The notes under the pieces are model-generated. The model saw only the letters and a list, made by a program, of their open reading frames with translations. It was not told where the DNA came from and did not search any database. Position numbers and translations under genes: made by a program. This document shows positions 7,153 to 15,306 of a stretch of DNA of 64,000 bases, piece by piece (position 1 is the stretch's first letter; each line of letters begins with the position of its first letter). This DNA comes from Streptomyces bikiniensis (GTDB taxonomy: Bacteria; Actinomycetota; Actinomycetes; Streptomycetales; Streptomycetaceae), in NCBI GenBank assembly GCA_000716465.1, contig JNWL01000002.1:62001-126000 (forward strand), written 5' to 3'.

Positions 7153-9630
7153 GTGCTCATCGGCGCCACCGCCGGCGTCGGCAAGACGTACCGGATGCTC
7201 GACGAGGGCCACCGCAGGGCGGCACGGGGGACCGACGTGGTCGTCGGCGCCGCCGACTGCCGAGGCCGACCGCACACCGAGGCACTGCTCGACGGCCTGG
7301 AACTCCTGGGACACCGGGACGACGCGGCCCGCGGCCGTCCCGCGGACGATCACGGCGGCTTCGACCTGGACGCCGCGCTGCGCCGCCGCCCCGGACTGCT
7401 CCTCGTCGACGACCTGGCCCGCACCAACCCGCCCGGCCACCGCAACGCCCGCCGTTGGCAGGACGTCGAGGAACTGCTCGCGGCCGGCATCGACGTCCTG
7501 ACGACCATCGACGTCCAGCACCTGGAGTCCCTGAGCGATGTCGTCGAGACGATCACCGAGGTACCGCCCGGCGACAGCGTCCCGGACGGCTTCGTCCGCG
7601 CCGCCGACCAGATCGTCCTCGTCGACGTGGATCCCGAGGACCTGCGCCGGCGGATGGCGCACGGGAACATCCACCCTCCGGAAATGGTGGACGCGGCGCT
7701 CGCCAGCTGGTTCCGTCCCGGCAACCTCACCGCCCTGCGGGAGCTCGCCCTGCTCTGGGTCGCCGACCAGGTCGACGACGCCCTGCGGAAATATCGCACC
7801 GACCACGGCATCGGCGGAATCTGGGAAGCCCGGGAGCGCGTGGTCGTCGGACTGACGGGCGGACCGGAGGGCGACACCCTCATACGGCGCGCCGCCCGGA
7901 TCGCCGCCCGGTCGGCACAGGGCGAGCTGTCGGCCGTGCACGTCGCACGGGGCGACGGGCTCGCGGCGGGTGCCTCGTCCACGGCGCTCGCACGGCAGCG
8001 GCACCTGGTCGAGAGCCTCGGCGGCAGCTACCACACGGTCGTCGGCGAGGACGTGCCGACCGCGCTGCTGGACTTCGCCCGGGCCGGGAACGCCACACAG
8101 CTGATCCTCGGCACGAGCAGACGCGGCCGGCTGGAACGCTTCCTCACCGGGCGCGGCATCGGTGAGACCACCGTCGCGCTCTCCGGCGCGATCGACGTGC
8201 ACATGGTCACCCACGAGAGGGCGGGCCGGGGACGCCTGCTCCCCTCGCGCCGACGCACCCTCCCGCTGTCCCGGCGCGTCGCCGGACCTGTCGCCGGTGT
8301 CGTTCTCCCCGCCCTCCTCACCCTGCTGCTCGACCGGTTCAGGGGCAGCGTCGACCTGACCAGCGAGGCCCTTCTCTTCCTGCTGACCGTGGTCGGCGTG
8401 GCCTGCATCGGCGGCATCGGATCCGCGCTCGTCGCGGCCGTGACGGCCTCCCTGCTGCTCAACTACTGGTTCGTACCGCCTGGAGGAGCGTTCTCCTTCG
8501 AAGACCCCGACAGCGTCCTCGCCCTCGTCGTGTTCGTCGTGGTCGCGGGTTCCGTCGCTGCGGTCGTGGACCGGTCGCTGCGGCTGTCGCGCAGAGCCGC
8601 GAGCGCCACGGCCGAGGCGGAGACCCTCTCGGCGCTCGCCGGCTCCGTCGTCAGGGGCGAACACACCGTCCCCGACCTGCTCGCCCGTACCCGGGAGACC
8701 TTCGCCGCCCACGCCGCCGAACTGACCGACCACCCCGTGGACGACCCCGCCGCGAGCCAGGTCGCGGTGGGCGACGGCAGCTTCCTCGTGCTGCGCGGCC
8801 GCACCCTGCCGGCTGCCGACCGCCGCGTCCTCAACGCGTTCGCCGCCCATCTCATGGCCGCCGTCGAACGGGCCCGGCTCGCCGAGGCGGCGGCCGAGGC
8901 GGAGACCGCGAAGTCCGCGGACCGGATGCGCACCGCCCTCCTCGCCGCGGTCAGCCACGATCTGCGGACCCCGCTGGCCGCGGGCTGGGCAGCAGTGGCC
9001 TCCCTGCGGAGCCCCGACGTGGGCTTCACACAGGAGGAACAGGAGGAGCTGCTGGCCACGGCGGACGAATCCATGGCCCGGCTCAGCAGGCTGGTCGACA
9101 ACCTCCTCGACATGAGCCGCCTCCAGGCGGGCGCCCTCACCCTGAACCTTCGTCCCACGACCTGGGAAGAGGTCGTCCCGGCGGCTCTGGACGGCCTCCC
9201 GGACGACGCGGGACGCCGGGTGGCCCTCCGCGGACTGGAGGAGGCACCGCTCGTCCTCGCCGACCCTCCGCTCCTCGAACGGGTCGTCGCCAACCTCGTG
9301 GCCAACGCCGTCCGCCACTCCCCGCCAGGACACCTCGTCCTCCTCGGAGCCAGTACGCTCGCCGGCCGCGTCGAACTGCGTGTGGTCGACCGGGGCCCCG
9401 GTCTGCCTCCGGCAGACCTTGAACGCGTGTTCGAGCCCTTCCAGCGCCTCGGCGACACCGACAACACCACCGGTGTCGGCCTCGGCCTGGCCCTGGCCCG
9501 AGGGCTCACCGAAGCGATGGGCGGCACGCTCACCCCGGAGGACACCCCCGGCGGGGGACTGACCATGGTCGTCACGCTGCCCTGCGCGTACTCCCGGACA
9601 CAGGGTGCCCCCGCCCCCACGGAACCCTGA
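7153..9630 (+). CDS. kdpD: KdpD-family sensor histidine kinase (second copy)
   Basis: About 825 residues. Order of domains: KdpD N-terminal ATP-binding domain with Walker A GATAGVGKT, the RRMAHGN block, a Usp-like domain (VVGLTGGPEG), four transmembrane helices around residues 380-480, then the kinase core with AAVSHDLRTPL (His about 602), N-box NLVANAVRHS, DRGPGLP and GVGLGLA. The GTG at 7153 is preceded by GAGGAAGG at good spacing, but homology (RGxLKV) begins four codons earlier, so the start may have drifted. It lacks a partner response regulator nearby. The single KdpE at 14.6 kb is the obvious candidate. The region between helices and kinase is shorter and more divergent than in the KdpD at 15.3 kb. 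Confidence 0.85.
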   Translation: MLIGATAGVGKTYRMLDEGHRRAARGTDVVVGAADCRGRPHTEALLDGLELLGHRDDAARGRPADDHGGFDLDAALRRRPGLLLVDDLARTNPPGHRNARRWQDVEELLAAGIDVLTTIDVQHLESLSDVVETITEVPPGDSVPDGFVRAADQIVLVDVDPEDLRRRMAHGNIHPPEMVDAALASWFRPGNLTALRELALLWVADQVDDALRKYRTDHGIGGIWEARERVVVGLTGGPEGDTLIRRAARIAARSAQGELSAVHVARGDGLAAGASSTALARQRHLVESLGGSYHTVVGEDVPTALLDFARAGNATQLILGTSRRGRLERFLTGRGIGETTVALSGAIDVHMVTHERAGRGRLLPSRRRTLPLSRRVAGPVAGVVLPALLTLLLDRFRGSVDLTSEALLFLLTVVGVACIGGIGSALVAAVTASLLLNYWFVPPGGAFSFEDPDSVLALVVFVVVAGSVAAVVDRSLRLSRRAASATAEAETLSALAGSVVRGEHTVPDLLARTRETFAAHAAELTDHPVDDPAASQVAVGDGSFLVLRGRTLPAADRRVLNAFAAHLMAAVERARLAEAAAEAETAKSADRMRTALLAAVSHDLRTPLAAGWAAVASLRSPDVGFTQEEQEELLATADESMARLSRLVDNLLDMSRLQAGALTLNLRPTTWEEVVPAALDGLPDDAGRRVALRGLEEAPLVLADPPLLERVVANLVANAVRHSPPGHLVLLGASTLAGRVELRVVDRGPGLPPADLERVFEPFQRLGDTDNTTGVGLGLALARGLTEAMGGTLTPEDTPGGGLTMVVTLPCAYSRTQGAPAPTEP

Positions 9631-9706
9631 CAGCTGCCTGGACCGTGCGAACGATGCCCTCCAGCCGGGCATGGGAGCCGGCCGGGGCCCGCCGCGTAGG
9701 GGACGC

Positions 9707-9749
9707 GTCAAGAGTGGGGCCAAGGACGTTAGGGCGGTGTCAACGAAGG
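9707..9749. promoter_or_regulatory. GTCAA-type site upstream of kdpFABC (probable KdpE operator)
   Basis: GTCAAGAGTGG at 9707, GTTAGGGCGGT at 9728 and GTCAACGAAGG at 9739. The last two are 11 bp apart and the first is 21 bp upstream, with a degenerate GGCCAAGG between. The same motif occurs in the two arrays at 6.4 and 6.8 kb. It ends about 70 bp before the first ORF of the operon. Confidence 0.5.
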
Positions 9750-9821
9750 CGGCGGGTGGCCGAAAAGGCTGTTTCCTCAACTCGTCAGAGAATCCGCTTT
9801 TCCTTCATTCGGGAGTTCACG

Positions 9822-9905
9822 ATGGCCGACGTGGCCTTCGTCGTCACCATGGTCGCGGTCTTCGCGCTGGTGGCTTTTGTCGCCAAGGGGGTGGCGAAGC
9901 TGTGA
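9822..9905 (+). CDS. 27-residue single-helix membrane peptide heading the kdp operon
   Basis: ATG at 9822 with GGGAG 8 nt upstream; the peptide starts MADVAFVVTMVAVFALVAF and ends AKGVAKL. It is one hydrophobic helix with a short basic tail. Its TGA overlaps the GTG of kdpF (GTGA), giving tight translational coupling. It is not KdpF itself, which follows. A similar short ORF before kdpF in other streptomycetes would support it being a real subunit or leader peptide. Function unknown. Confidence 0.65.
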   Translation: MADVAFVVTMVAVFALVAFVAKGVAKL

Positions 9906-9991
9906 CTGTCGAGAACATCGTCGGTCTGCTGGTGGCCGCCGGCCTGCTGGTCTATCTCGTCCTCGCCCTCCTCAAGCCGGAGAGGTTCTGA
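9902..9991 (+). CDS. kdpF: KdpF, small subunit of K+-transporting ATPase
   Basis: GTG start overlapping the previous stop; 29 residues, MTVENIVGLLVAAGLLVYL plus a tail ending LKPERF. One transmembrane helix and the KP-E-(K/R)-F end are the KdpF hallmarks. It precedes kdpA by 8 bp. It stabilises the KdpFABC complex in the membrane. Confidence 0.9.
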   Translation: MTVENIVGLLVAAGLLVYLVLALLKPERF

Positions 9992-9999
9992 GCACGGAT

Positions 10000-11664
10000 A
10001 TGAGTCCCGTTCTGGCTGGAGTGCTCCAGCTCGTCGCCCTCGTCGTCGCCCTCGGTCTCTCCTACCGGCCGCTGGGTGACCACATGGCCAAGGTGTACTC
10101 CTCGGAGAAGCATCTGAGGCCGGAGAAGTGGATCTACAAGGCGATCGGTGCGAATCCGAACGTCGAGATGCGGTGGCCCGCGTATCTGCGCGGGGTGCTG
10201 GCCTTCTCCGTGGTGGGTGTCCTCTTCCTCTACCTGTTGCAGCGTCTTCAGGGTTCGCTGCCGGGTTCGCTCGGCTTCGTGTCGATCGATCCGGACCAGG
10301 CGTTCAACACGGCCGCGTCGTTCGTGGCGAACACGAACTGGCAGTCGTACTACGGCGAGCAGGCCATGGGCCACGTCGTGCAGACCGGTGGCCTCGCGGT
10401 GCAGAACTTCGTGTCGGCGGCCGTCGGCATCGCGGTCGCGGTGGCCCTGGTGCGCGGCTTCGCCCGTTCCCGTACGGGTGAGCTGGGCAACTTCTGGGCC
10501 GATCTGGTCCGGGGTGTCGTCCGGATCCTGCTGCCGATCTCCGTGATCGGCGCTCTCGTCCTGGTGGCCTGTGGCGCGATCCAGAACTTCTCCGGGATCC
10601 ACGAGGTGGGTCGGTTCACGGGCGGTTCGCAGCAGTGGAACGGCGGCGCGGTGGCCTCGCAGGAGGTCATCAAGGAGCTGGGCACGAACGGCGGCGGCTA
10701 CTTCAACGCCAACAGCGCCCACCCCTTCGAGAACCCCAACGGGCTGTCCAACCTCTTCGAGATCTACCTGATCCTCGTCATCCCCTTCGCGCTGACCCGG
10801 ACCTTCGGCCGCATGGTCGGCTCGCTGAGGCAGGGGTACGCCATCCTGGCCACGATGGCCACCATCTGGCTCGTCTTCACGGGCCTGATGCTGTGGACCG
10901 AGTTCGCGGGCAGGGGCCCGGCCTTCGAGATCGCCGGCGGTGCGATGGAGGGCAAGGAGACCCGGTTCGGCATCGCGGCCTCCGCGATCTTCTCGGTCGC
11001 CACCACGCTGACCTCGACCGGCGCCGTGAACTCCTTCCACTCCTCCAACACCGGTTTCGGCGGTGGCATCAACCTCCTGGGGATGCAGCTCGGCGAGATC
11101 GCGCCCGGCGGCGTCGGCTCCGGCCTCTACGGCATGCTGATCATGGCGGTCATCGCCGTGTTCCTCGCCGGCCTGATGGTCGGCCGCACCCCGGAGTACC
11201 TGGGCAAGAAGATCGGCACCCGCGAGATCAAGTTCGCCGCCTGCTACATCCTTGTCACCCCGGCGCTCGTCCTCGGCTTCACCGCCGCATCGTTCGTCCT
11301 GGACACCCCGGCGAACTCGATGACCAACTCCGGCGCGCACGGCTTCTCCGAGATCCTGTACGCGTACACCTCGGGCGCCAACAACAACGGTTCGGCGTTC
11401 GCGGGCCTGAACGCGGACACGCAGTGGTTCAACTCGACCATCGGCATCGCGATGCTGCTGGGCCGGTTCCTGCCGATGGTGTTCGTCCTCGCGCTGGCGG
11501 GCTCGCTGGCGGAGCAGAAGCCGGTGCCGGAGACGGCGGGCACCCTGCGGACCGAGAAGCCGCTGTTCACGGGCCTGCTGGTCGGCACGATCATGATCAT
11601 CACCGGTCTCACCTACTTCCCGGCCCTCGCGCTGGGCCCGCTCGCCGAAGGGCTCGCGGCATGA
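10000..11664 (+). CDS. kdpA: KdpA, K+-translocating subunit
   Basis: 554 residues, the normal KdpA length, with about ten transmembrane helices. The pore-loop regions characteristic of this superfamily of K+ transporters are present, including [18 protein letters not shown] and the [12 protein letters not shown] segment. The ATG follows kdpF by 8 bp and the TGA overlaps the next gene (ATGA). KdpA binds and channels K+ in the high-affinity P-type ATPase complex induced at low external K+. Confidence 0.95.
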   Translation: MSPVLAGVLQLVALVVALGLSYRPLGDHMAKVYSSEKHLRPEKWIYKAIGANPNVEMRWPAYLRGVLAFSVVGVLFLYLLQRLQGSLPGSLGFVSIDPDQAFNTAASFVANTNWQSYYGEQAMGHVVQTGGLAVQNFVSAAVGIAVAVALVRGFARSRTGELGNFWADLVRGVVRILLPISVIGALVLVACGAIQNFSGIHEVGRFTGGSQQWNGGAVASQEVIKELGTNGGGYFNANSAHPFENPNGLSNLFEIYLILVIPFALTRTFGRMVGSLRQGYAILATMATIWLVFTGLMLWTEFAGRGPAFEIAGGAMEGKETRFGIAASAIFSVATTLTSTGAVNSFHSSNTGFGGGINLLGMQLGEIAPGGVGSGLYGMLIMAVIAVFLAGLMVGRTPEYLGKKIGTREIKFAACYILVTPALVLGFTAASFVLDTPANSMTNSGAHGFSEILYAYTSGANNNGSAFAGLNADTQWFNSTIGIAMLLGRFLPMVFVLALAGSLAEQKPVPETAGTLRTEKPLFTGLLVGTIMIITGLTYFPALALGPLAEGLAA

Positions 11665-13799
11665 CCAACGATCTGAAGAAGCACGAGGACGACATGTCCA
11701 CCACCACGACTGGCCCCAGGACGCCACACGGCGACCCGTCCGGCGACCCCCAGTCGGCCGGCCGCGTCGGCGGGGGCCTGTTCGACCCGAAGCAGCTGAT
11801 CACGTCCTTCCCCGACGCGATCAAGAAGCTCGACCCGCGGGTGATGGTCAAGTCGCCGGTGATGTTCGTGGTGCTGGTCGGCTCGGTGGTCACCACGGTG
11901 CTCGCGGTGAAGAACCCGGACGACTGGTTCGGCTGGGCGATCACCGCCTGGCTCTGGCTGACGACGATCTTCGCCAACCTGGCGGAGGCGGTCGCCGAGG
12001 GCCGGGGCAAGGCCCAGGCCGACACCCTGCGCAAGGCCAAGACCGACACCGTCGCCCGCCGTCTCACCAAGACGGGCGAGGAGCAGGTGGCCGGCACCGA
12101 GCTCAGGATCGGTGACCTGGTGGTCTGCGAGGCCGGCGACGTCATCCCCGGCGACGGCGACGTCGTCGAGGGCGTGGCCTCCGTGGACGAGTCGGCGATC
12201 ACCGGCGAGTCCGCTCCGGTGATCCGGGAGTCCGGCGGTGACCGGTGCGCGGTGACCGGTGGTACGAAGGTGCTGTCGGACCGTGTCGTCATTAAGATCA
12301 CGACGAAGCCGGGCGAGACGTTCATCGACCGGATGATCAACCTGGTCGAGGGCGCCGCCCGGCAGAAGACGCCCAACGAGATCGCCCTCAACATCCTGCT
12401 CGCTTCGCTGACGATCGTCTTCCTGCTCGCGGTCGTGACCCTGAAGCCGTTCGCGATCTACGCGGGCGCCGACAAGCAGACCTCCCTCATCGTCCTCACC
12501 GCCCTGCTCGTCTGCCTGATCCCGACCACCATCGGCGCGCTGCTCTCCGCGATCGGCATCGCCGGCATGGACCGGCTCGTGCAGCGCAACGTCCTCGCGA
12601 TGTCGGGCCGGGCCGTCGAGGCCGCCGGCGACGTCTCGACGCTCCTCCTGGACAAGACCGGCACGATCACCCTGGGCAACCGCCAGGCCTCGGAGTTCGT
12701 TCCGGTCAAGGGCACCACCGCGGCCGAGCTGGCGGATGCCGCCCAGCTCTCGTCCCTCGCGGACGAGACGCCCGAGGGCCGCTCGATCGTGGTCCTGGCG
12801 AAGGAGAAGTACGGCCTGCGCGAGCGCCACCAGGGCGAGCTGACGCATGCCACCTGGATCGAGTTCACCGCGCAGACCCGCATGTCGGGCGTGGACGTGG
12901 ACGGCAAGCAGACCCGTAAGGGCGCGGCCGGATCGGTCGTCAACTGGGTCCGCGAGCAGGGCGGCGAGGTCGCCGACGACGCGGACACCCTGGCCAACCG
13001 GATCTCCGAGGCCGGCGGCACCCCCCTGCTCGTTGCGGTCAAGGACGACAAGGGCGCGCGTGTCCTGGGTGTCATCCACCTGAAGGACGTCGTCAAGGAG
13101 GGCATGCGCGAGCGGTTCGACGAGCTGCGCCGCATGGGCATCAAGACAATCATGATCACGGGCGACAACCCGCTGACCGCCAAGGCGATCGCCGAGGAGG
13201 CGGGTGTCGACGACTTCCTCGCCGAGGCCACCCCCGAGGACAAGATGGCCCTCATCAAGCGCGAGCAGGCCGGCGGCAAGCTCGTGGCGATGACCGGTGA
13301 CGGCACCAACGACGCCCCCGCGCTCGCGCAGGCGGACGTCGGGGTGGCGATGAACACGGGCACGTCGGCCGCGAAGGAGGCCGGCAACATGGTCGACCTC
13401 GACTCCAACCCGACCAAGCTCATCGAGATCGTCGAGATCGGCAAGCAGCTCCTCATCACCCGGGGCGCCCTGACGACCTTCTCGATCGCCAACGACGTCG
13501 CGAAGTACTTCGCGATCATCCCCGCGATGTTCGCGGTCGCCTACCCCTCGCTGGACAAGCTCAACATCATGGGCCTGGCCTCGCCCGAGTCCGCGATCCT
13601 CTCCGCCGTCATCTTCAACGCGCTGATCATCGTCGCCCTCGTCCCGCTCGCCCTCAAGGGCGTGCGCTACCGGCCCTCCAGCGCCGACTCGATGCTCCGC
13701 CGCAACCTCGGCCTCTACGGACTGGGCGGCCTGATCGCCCCGTTCATCGGCATCAAGCTCATCGACCTGCTCCTCTCCCTCATCCCCGGAATCGGCTGA
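11661..13799 (+). CDS. kdpB: KdpB, catalytic P-type ATPase subunit
   Basis: 712 residues from the ATG overlapping the kdpA stop. An internal ATG at 11694 with GAGGAC upstream would give 701 residues and is equally plausible. TGES is at 181-184 (its Ser is the residue phosphorylated for inhibition in E. coli KdpB), DKTGT at 331-335 and GDGTNDAP further on. It hydrolyses ATP to drive K+ uptake through KdpA. It is highly similar to the orphan copy at 3.8-6.1 kb. Confidence 0.95.
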   Translation: MTNDLKKHEDDMSTTTTGPRTPHGDPSGDPQSAGRVGGGLFDPKQLITSFPDAIKKLDPRVMVKSPVMFVVLVGSVVTTVLAVKNPDDWFGWAITAWLWLTTIFANLAEAVAEGRGKAQADTLRKAKTDTVARRLTKTGEEQVAGTELRIGDLVVCEAGDVIPGDGDVVEGVASVDESAITGESAPVIRESGGDRCAVTGGTKVLSDRVVIKITTKPGETFIDRMINLVEGAARQKTPNEIALNILLASLTIVFLLAVVTLKPFAIYAGADKQTSLIVLTALLVCLIPTTIGALLSAIGIAGMDRLVQRNVLAMSGRAVEAAGDVSTLLLDKTGTITLGNRQASEFVPVKGTTAAELADAAQLSSLADETPEGRSIVVLAKEKYGLRERHQGELTHATWIEFTAQTRMSGVDVDGKQTRKGAAGSVVNWVREQGGEVADDADTLANRISEAGGTPLLVAVKDDKGARVLGVIHLKDVVKEGMRERFDELRRMGIKTIMITGDNPLTAKAIAEEAGVDDFLAEATPEDKMALIKREQAGGKLVAMTGDGTNDAPALAQADVGVAMNTGTSAAKEAGNMVDLDSNPTKLIEIVEIGKQLLITRGALTTFSIANDVAKYFAIIPAMFAVAYPSLDKLNIMGLASPESAILSAVIFNALIIVALVPLALKGVRYRPSSADSMLRRNLGLYGLGGLIAPFIGIKLIDLLLSLIPGIG

Positions 13800-13805
13800 C
13801 CCACG

Positions 13806-14477
13806 ATGAACAACTCAGCAGCGAACACCGGCCGGGTCCTCTGGGCGGGCCTGCGCGCCCTCCTCGTCCTCACCGTGATCTGCGGCGTCCTCTACCCGCT
13901 GGCCGTCACCGGGATCGCCCAGGTGGCCTTCCCCGGCAAGGCCAACGGCTCCGAGATCAAGGACGCGAGCGGGAAGGTCGTCGGCTCCGAACTCATCGGC
14001 CAGACCTACAACCTGCCCCTCAAGGAGGGCGAGGAGACGCCGACCCCGGACCTGAAGTGGTTCCAGCCGCGCCCGTCCAACGGCCTGGGCACCAACAGCG
14101 TCAACACCCAGTACTCGATCATCCTCTCCGGCGCCACCAACCGCTCCGGCGACAACGAGGACCTGATCACCTGGGTCAAGGACGCCAAGGCGGCGGTGGT
14201 CAGGGACAACTCCACCGCCGACCACAAGGTGAAGCCCTCCGACGTGCCCGCCGACGCGGTCACCTCCTCCGGCTCCGGCCTGGACCCGCACATCTCGCCC
14301 GAGTACGCGAAGCTCCAGGCCCACCGCGTCGCCGAACGCAACAAGCTCACCGTCGACCAGGTCGACCGGCTGGTCGCCGAGCACACGGACGACCGGATCC
14401 TCGGCTTCATCGGCGAACCCCGCGTCAACGTCCTGAAGCTCAACATCGCTCTCAAGGACCTGGTGGCCAAGGGCTGA
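13806..14477 (+). CDS. kdpC: KdpC, K+-ATPase accessory subunit
   Basis: 223 residues with one N-terminal transmembrane helix (about 15-38) and an exported domain. Family features include the WFQPRPS motif, SGATNRSGDNEDL, GSGLDPHISPEYA and the C-terminal GEPRVNVLKLNIAL. It starts 6 bp after kdpB. KdpC aids ATP binding or complex assembly. A strong hairpin follows, separating it from kdpE. Confidence 0.95.
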   Translation: MNNSAANTGRVLWAGLRALLVLTVICGVLYPLAVTGIAQVAFPGKANGSEIKDASGKVVGSELIGQTYNLPLKEGEETPTPDLKWFQPRPSNGLGTNSVNTQYSIILSGATNRSGDNEDLITWVKDAKAAVVRDNSTADHKVKPSDVPADAVTSSGSGLDPHISPEYAKLQAHRVAERNKLTVDQVDRLVAEHTDDRILGFIGEPRVNVLKLNIALKDLVAKG

Positions 14478-14500
14478 TGGGCTTAACCGAACGACAGCGG

Positions 14501-14537
14501 AGCCGACGAGCCATGGACGATCCACGGCTCGTCGGCT
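14501..14537 (+). terminator. Hairpin between kdpC and kdpE
   Basis: Perfect 12-bp arms AGCCGACGAGCC (14501-14512) and GGCTCGTCGGCT (14526-14537) with a 13-nt loop. It lies 24 bp after the kdpC stop and 40 bp before kdpE. It can act as terminator or attenuator, lowering regulator expression relative to the transporter. Confidence 0.6.
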
Positions 14538-14576
14538 TCCGCCGCACACCGAACCACTACAGGAGGGGCGGCACCG

Positions 14577-15263
14577 ATGACCCGGGTGCTGGTCGTCGAG
14601 GACGACGCGCAGCTCGCACGCGCACTGGTGATCAACCTGCAGGCACGGAAGTACGCCGTGGACGCCGCACCCGACGGCACGACGGCGCTGCGCCTGGTGG
14701 CCTCGGAGCAGCCGGACGTGATCCTGCTCGACCTCGGCCTGCCCGACATGGACGGGGTCGACGTCATCAAGACGCTCCGGGGATGGAGCAGGGTCCCGGT
14801 GCTCGTGCTCTCCGCGCGCAGCGGGTCCGAGGACAAGGTCCGGGCGCTCGACTCGGGTGCCGACGACTACATGACGAAACCGTTCAGCATGGACGAGCTG
14901 CTCGCCCGTGTACGGGCGGCGACCCGGCGCACCGAAGAGGCGTCCGCCCAACCGCTCACGACGAGTCCGGTCACGGCCGAGTCGTTCACCGTCGACCTCG
15001 TGGCCAAGAAGGTCCGGCGGCAGGACCGTGACGTACGGCTGACGCCGACCGAGTGGCACCTCCTGGAGATCCTCGTCTGCAACCCGGGCGCTCTCATCAG
15101 CCAGAGGCGCCTCCTCACGGAGGTGTGGGGGCCCAGCTCAGGCAGGAAGACCAACTACCTCCGGGTGTACATGGCCCAGCTCCGGCGCAAGCTGGAGGCG
15201 GACCCGGCGCACCCCCGTCATCTCGTCACCGAGCCCGGCATGGGCTACCGCTTCGAACCCTGA
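14577..15263 (+). CDS. kdpE: KdpE, OmpR-family response regulator
   Basis: 228 residues. The receiver domain has acidic pocket VEDD, phospho-acceptor Asp52 in ILLDLGLPDMDG and a conserved lysine in YMTKPF. The C-terminal winged helix contains LTPTEWHLLEIL and NYLRVYMAQLRRKLEADP, and ends GMGYRFEP as KdpE does. An AGGAGG site sits before the ATG. Its partner is the KdpD 43 bp downstream and possibly also the KdpD copy at 7.2 kb. The GTCAA arrays in this region are its likely targets. Confidence 0.93.
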   Translation: MTRVLVVEDDAQLARALVINLQARKYAVDAAPDGTTALRLVASEQPDVILLDLGLPDMDGVDVIKTLRGWSRVPVLVLSARSGSEDKVRALDSGADDYMTKPFSMDELLARVRAATRRTEEASAQPLTTSPVTAESFTVDLVAKKVRRQDRDVRLTPTEWHLLEILVCNPGALISQRRLLTEVWGPSSGRKTNYLRVYMAQLRRKLEADPAHPRHLVTEPGMGYRFEP

Positions 15264-15306
15264 CTCCTCCTCCCGCCACCGCACGAGAACGGCAGCGCAC
15301 ATCACC

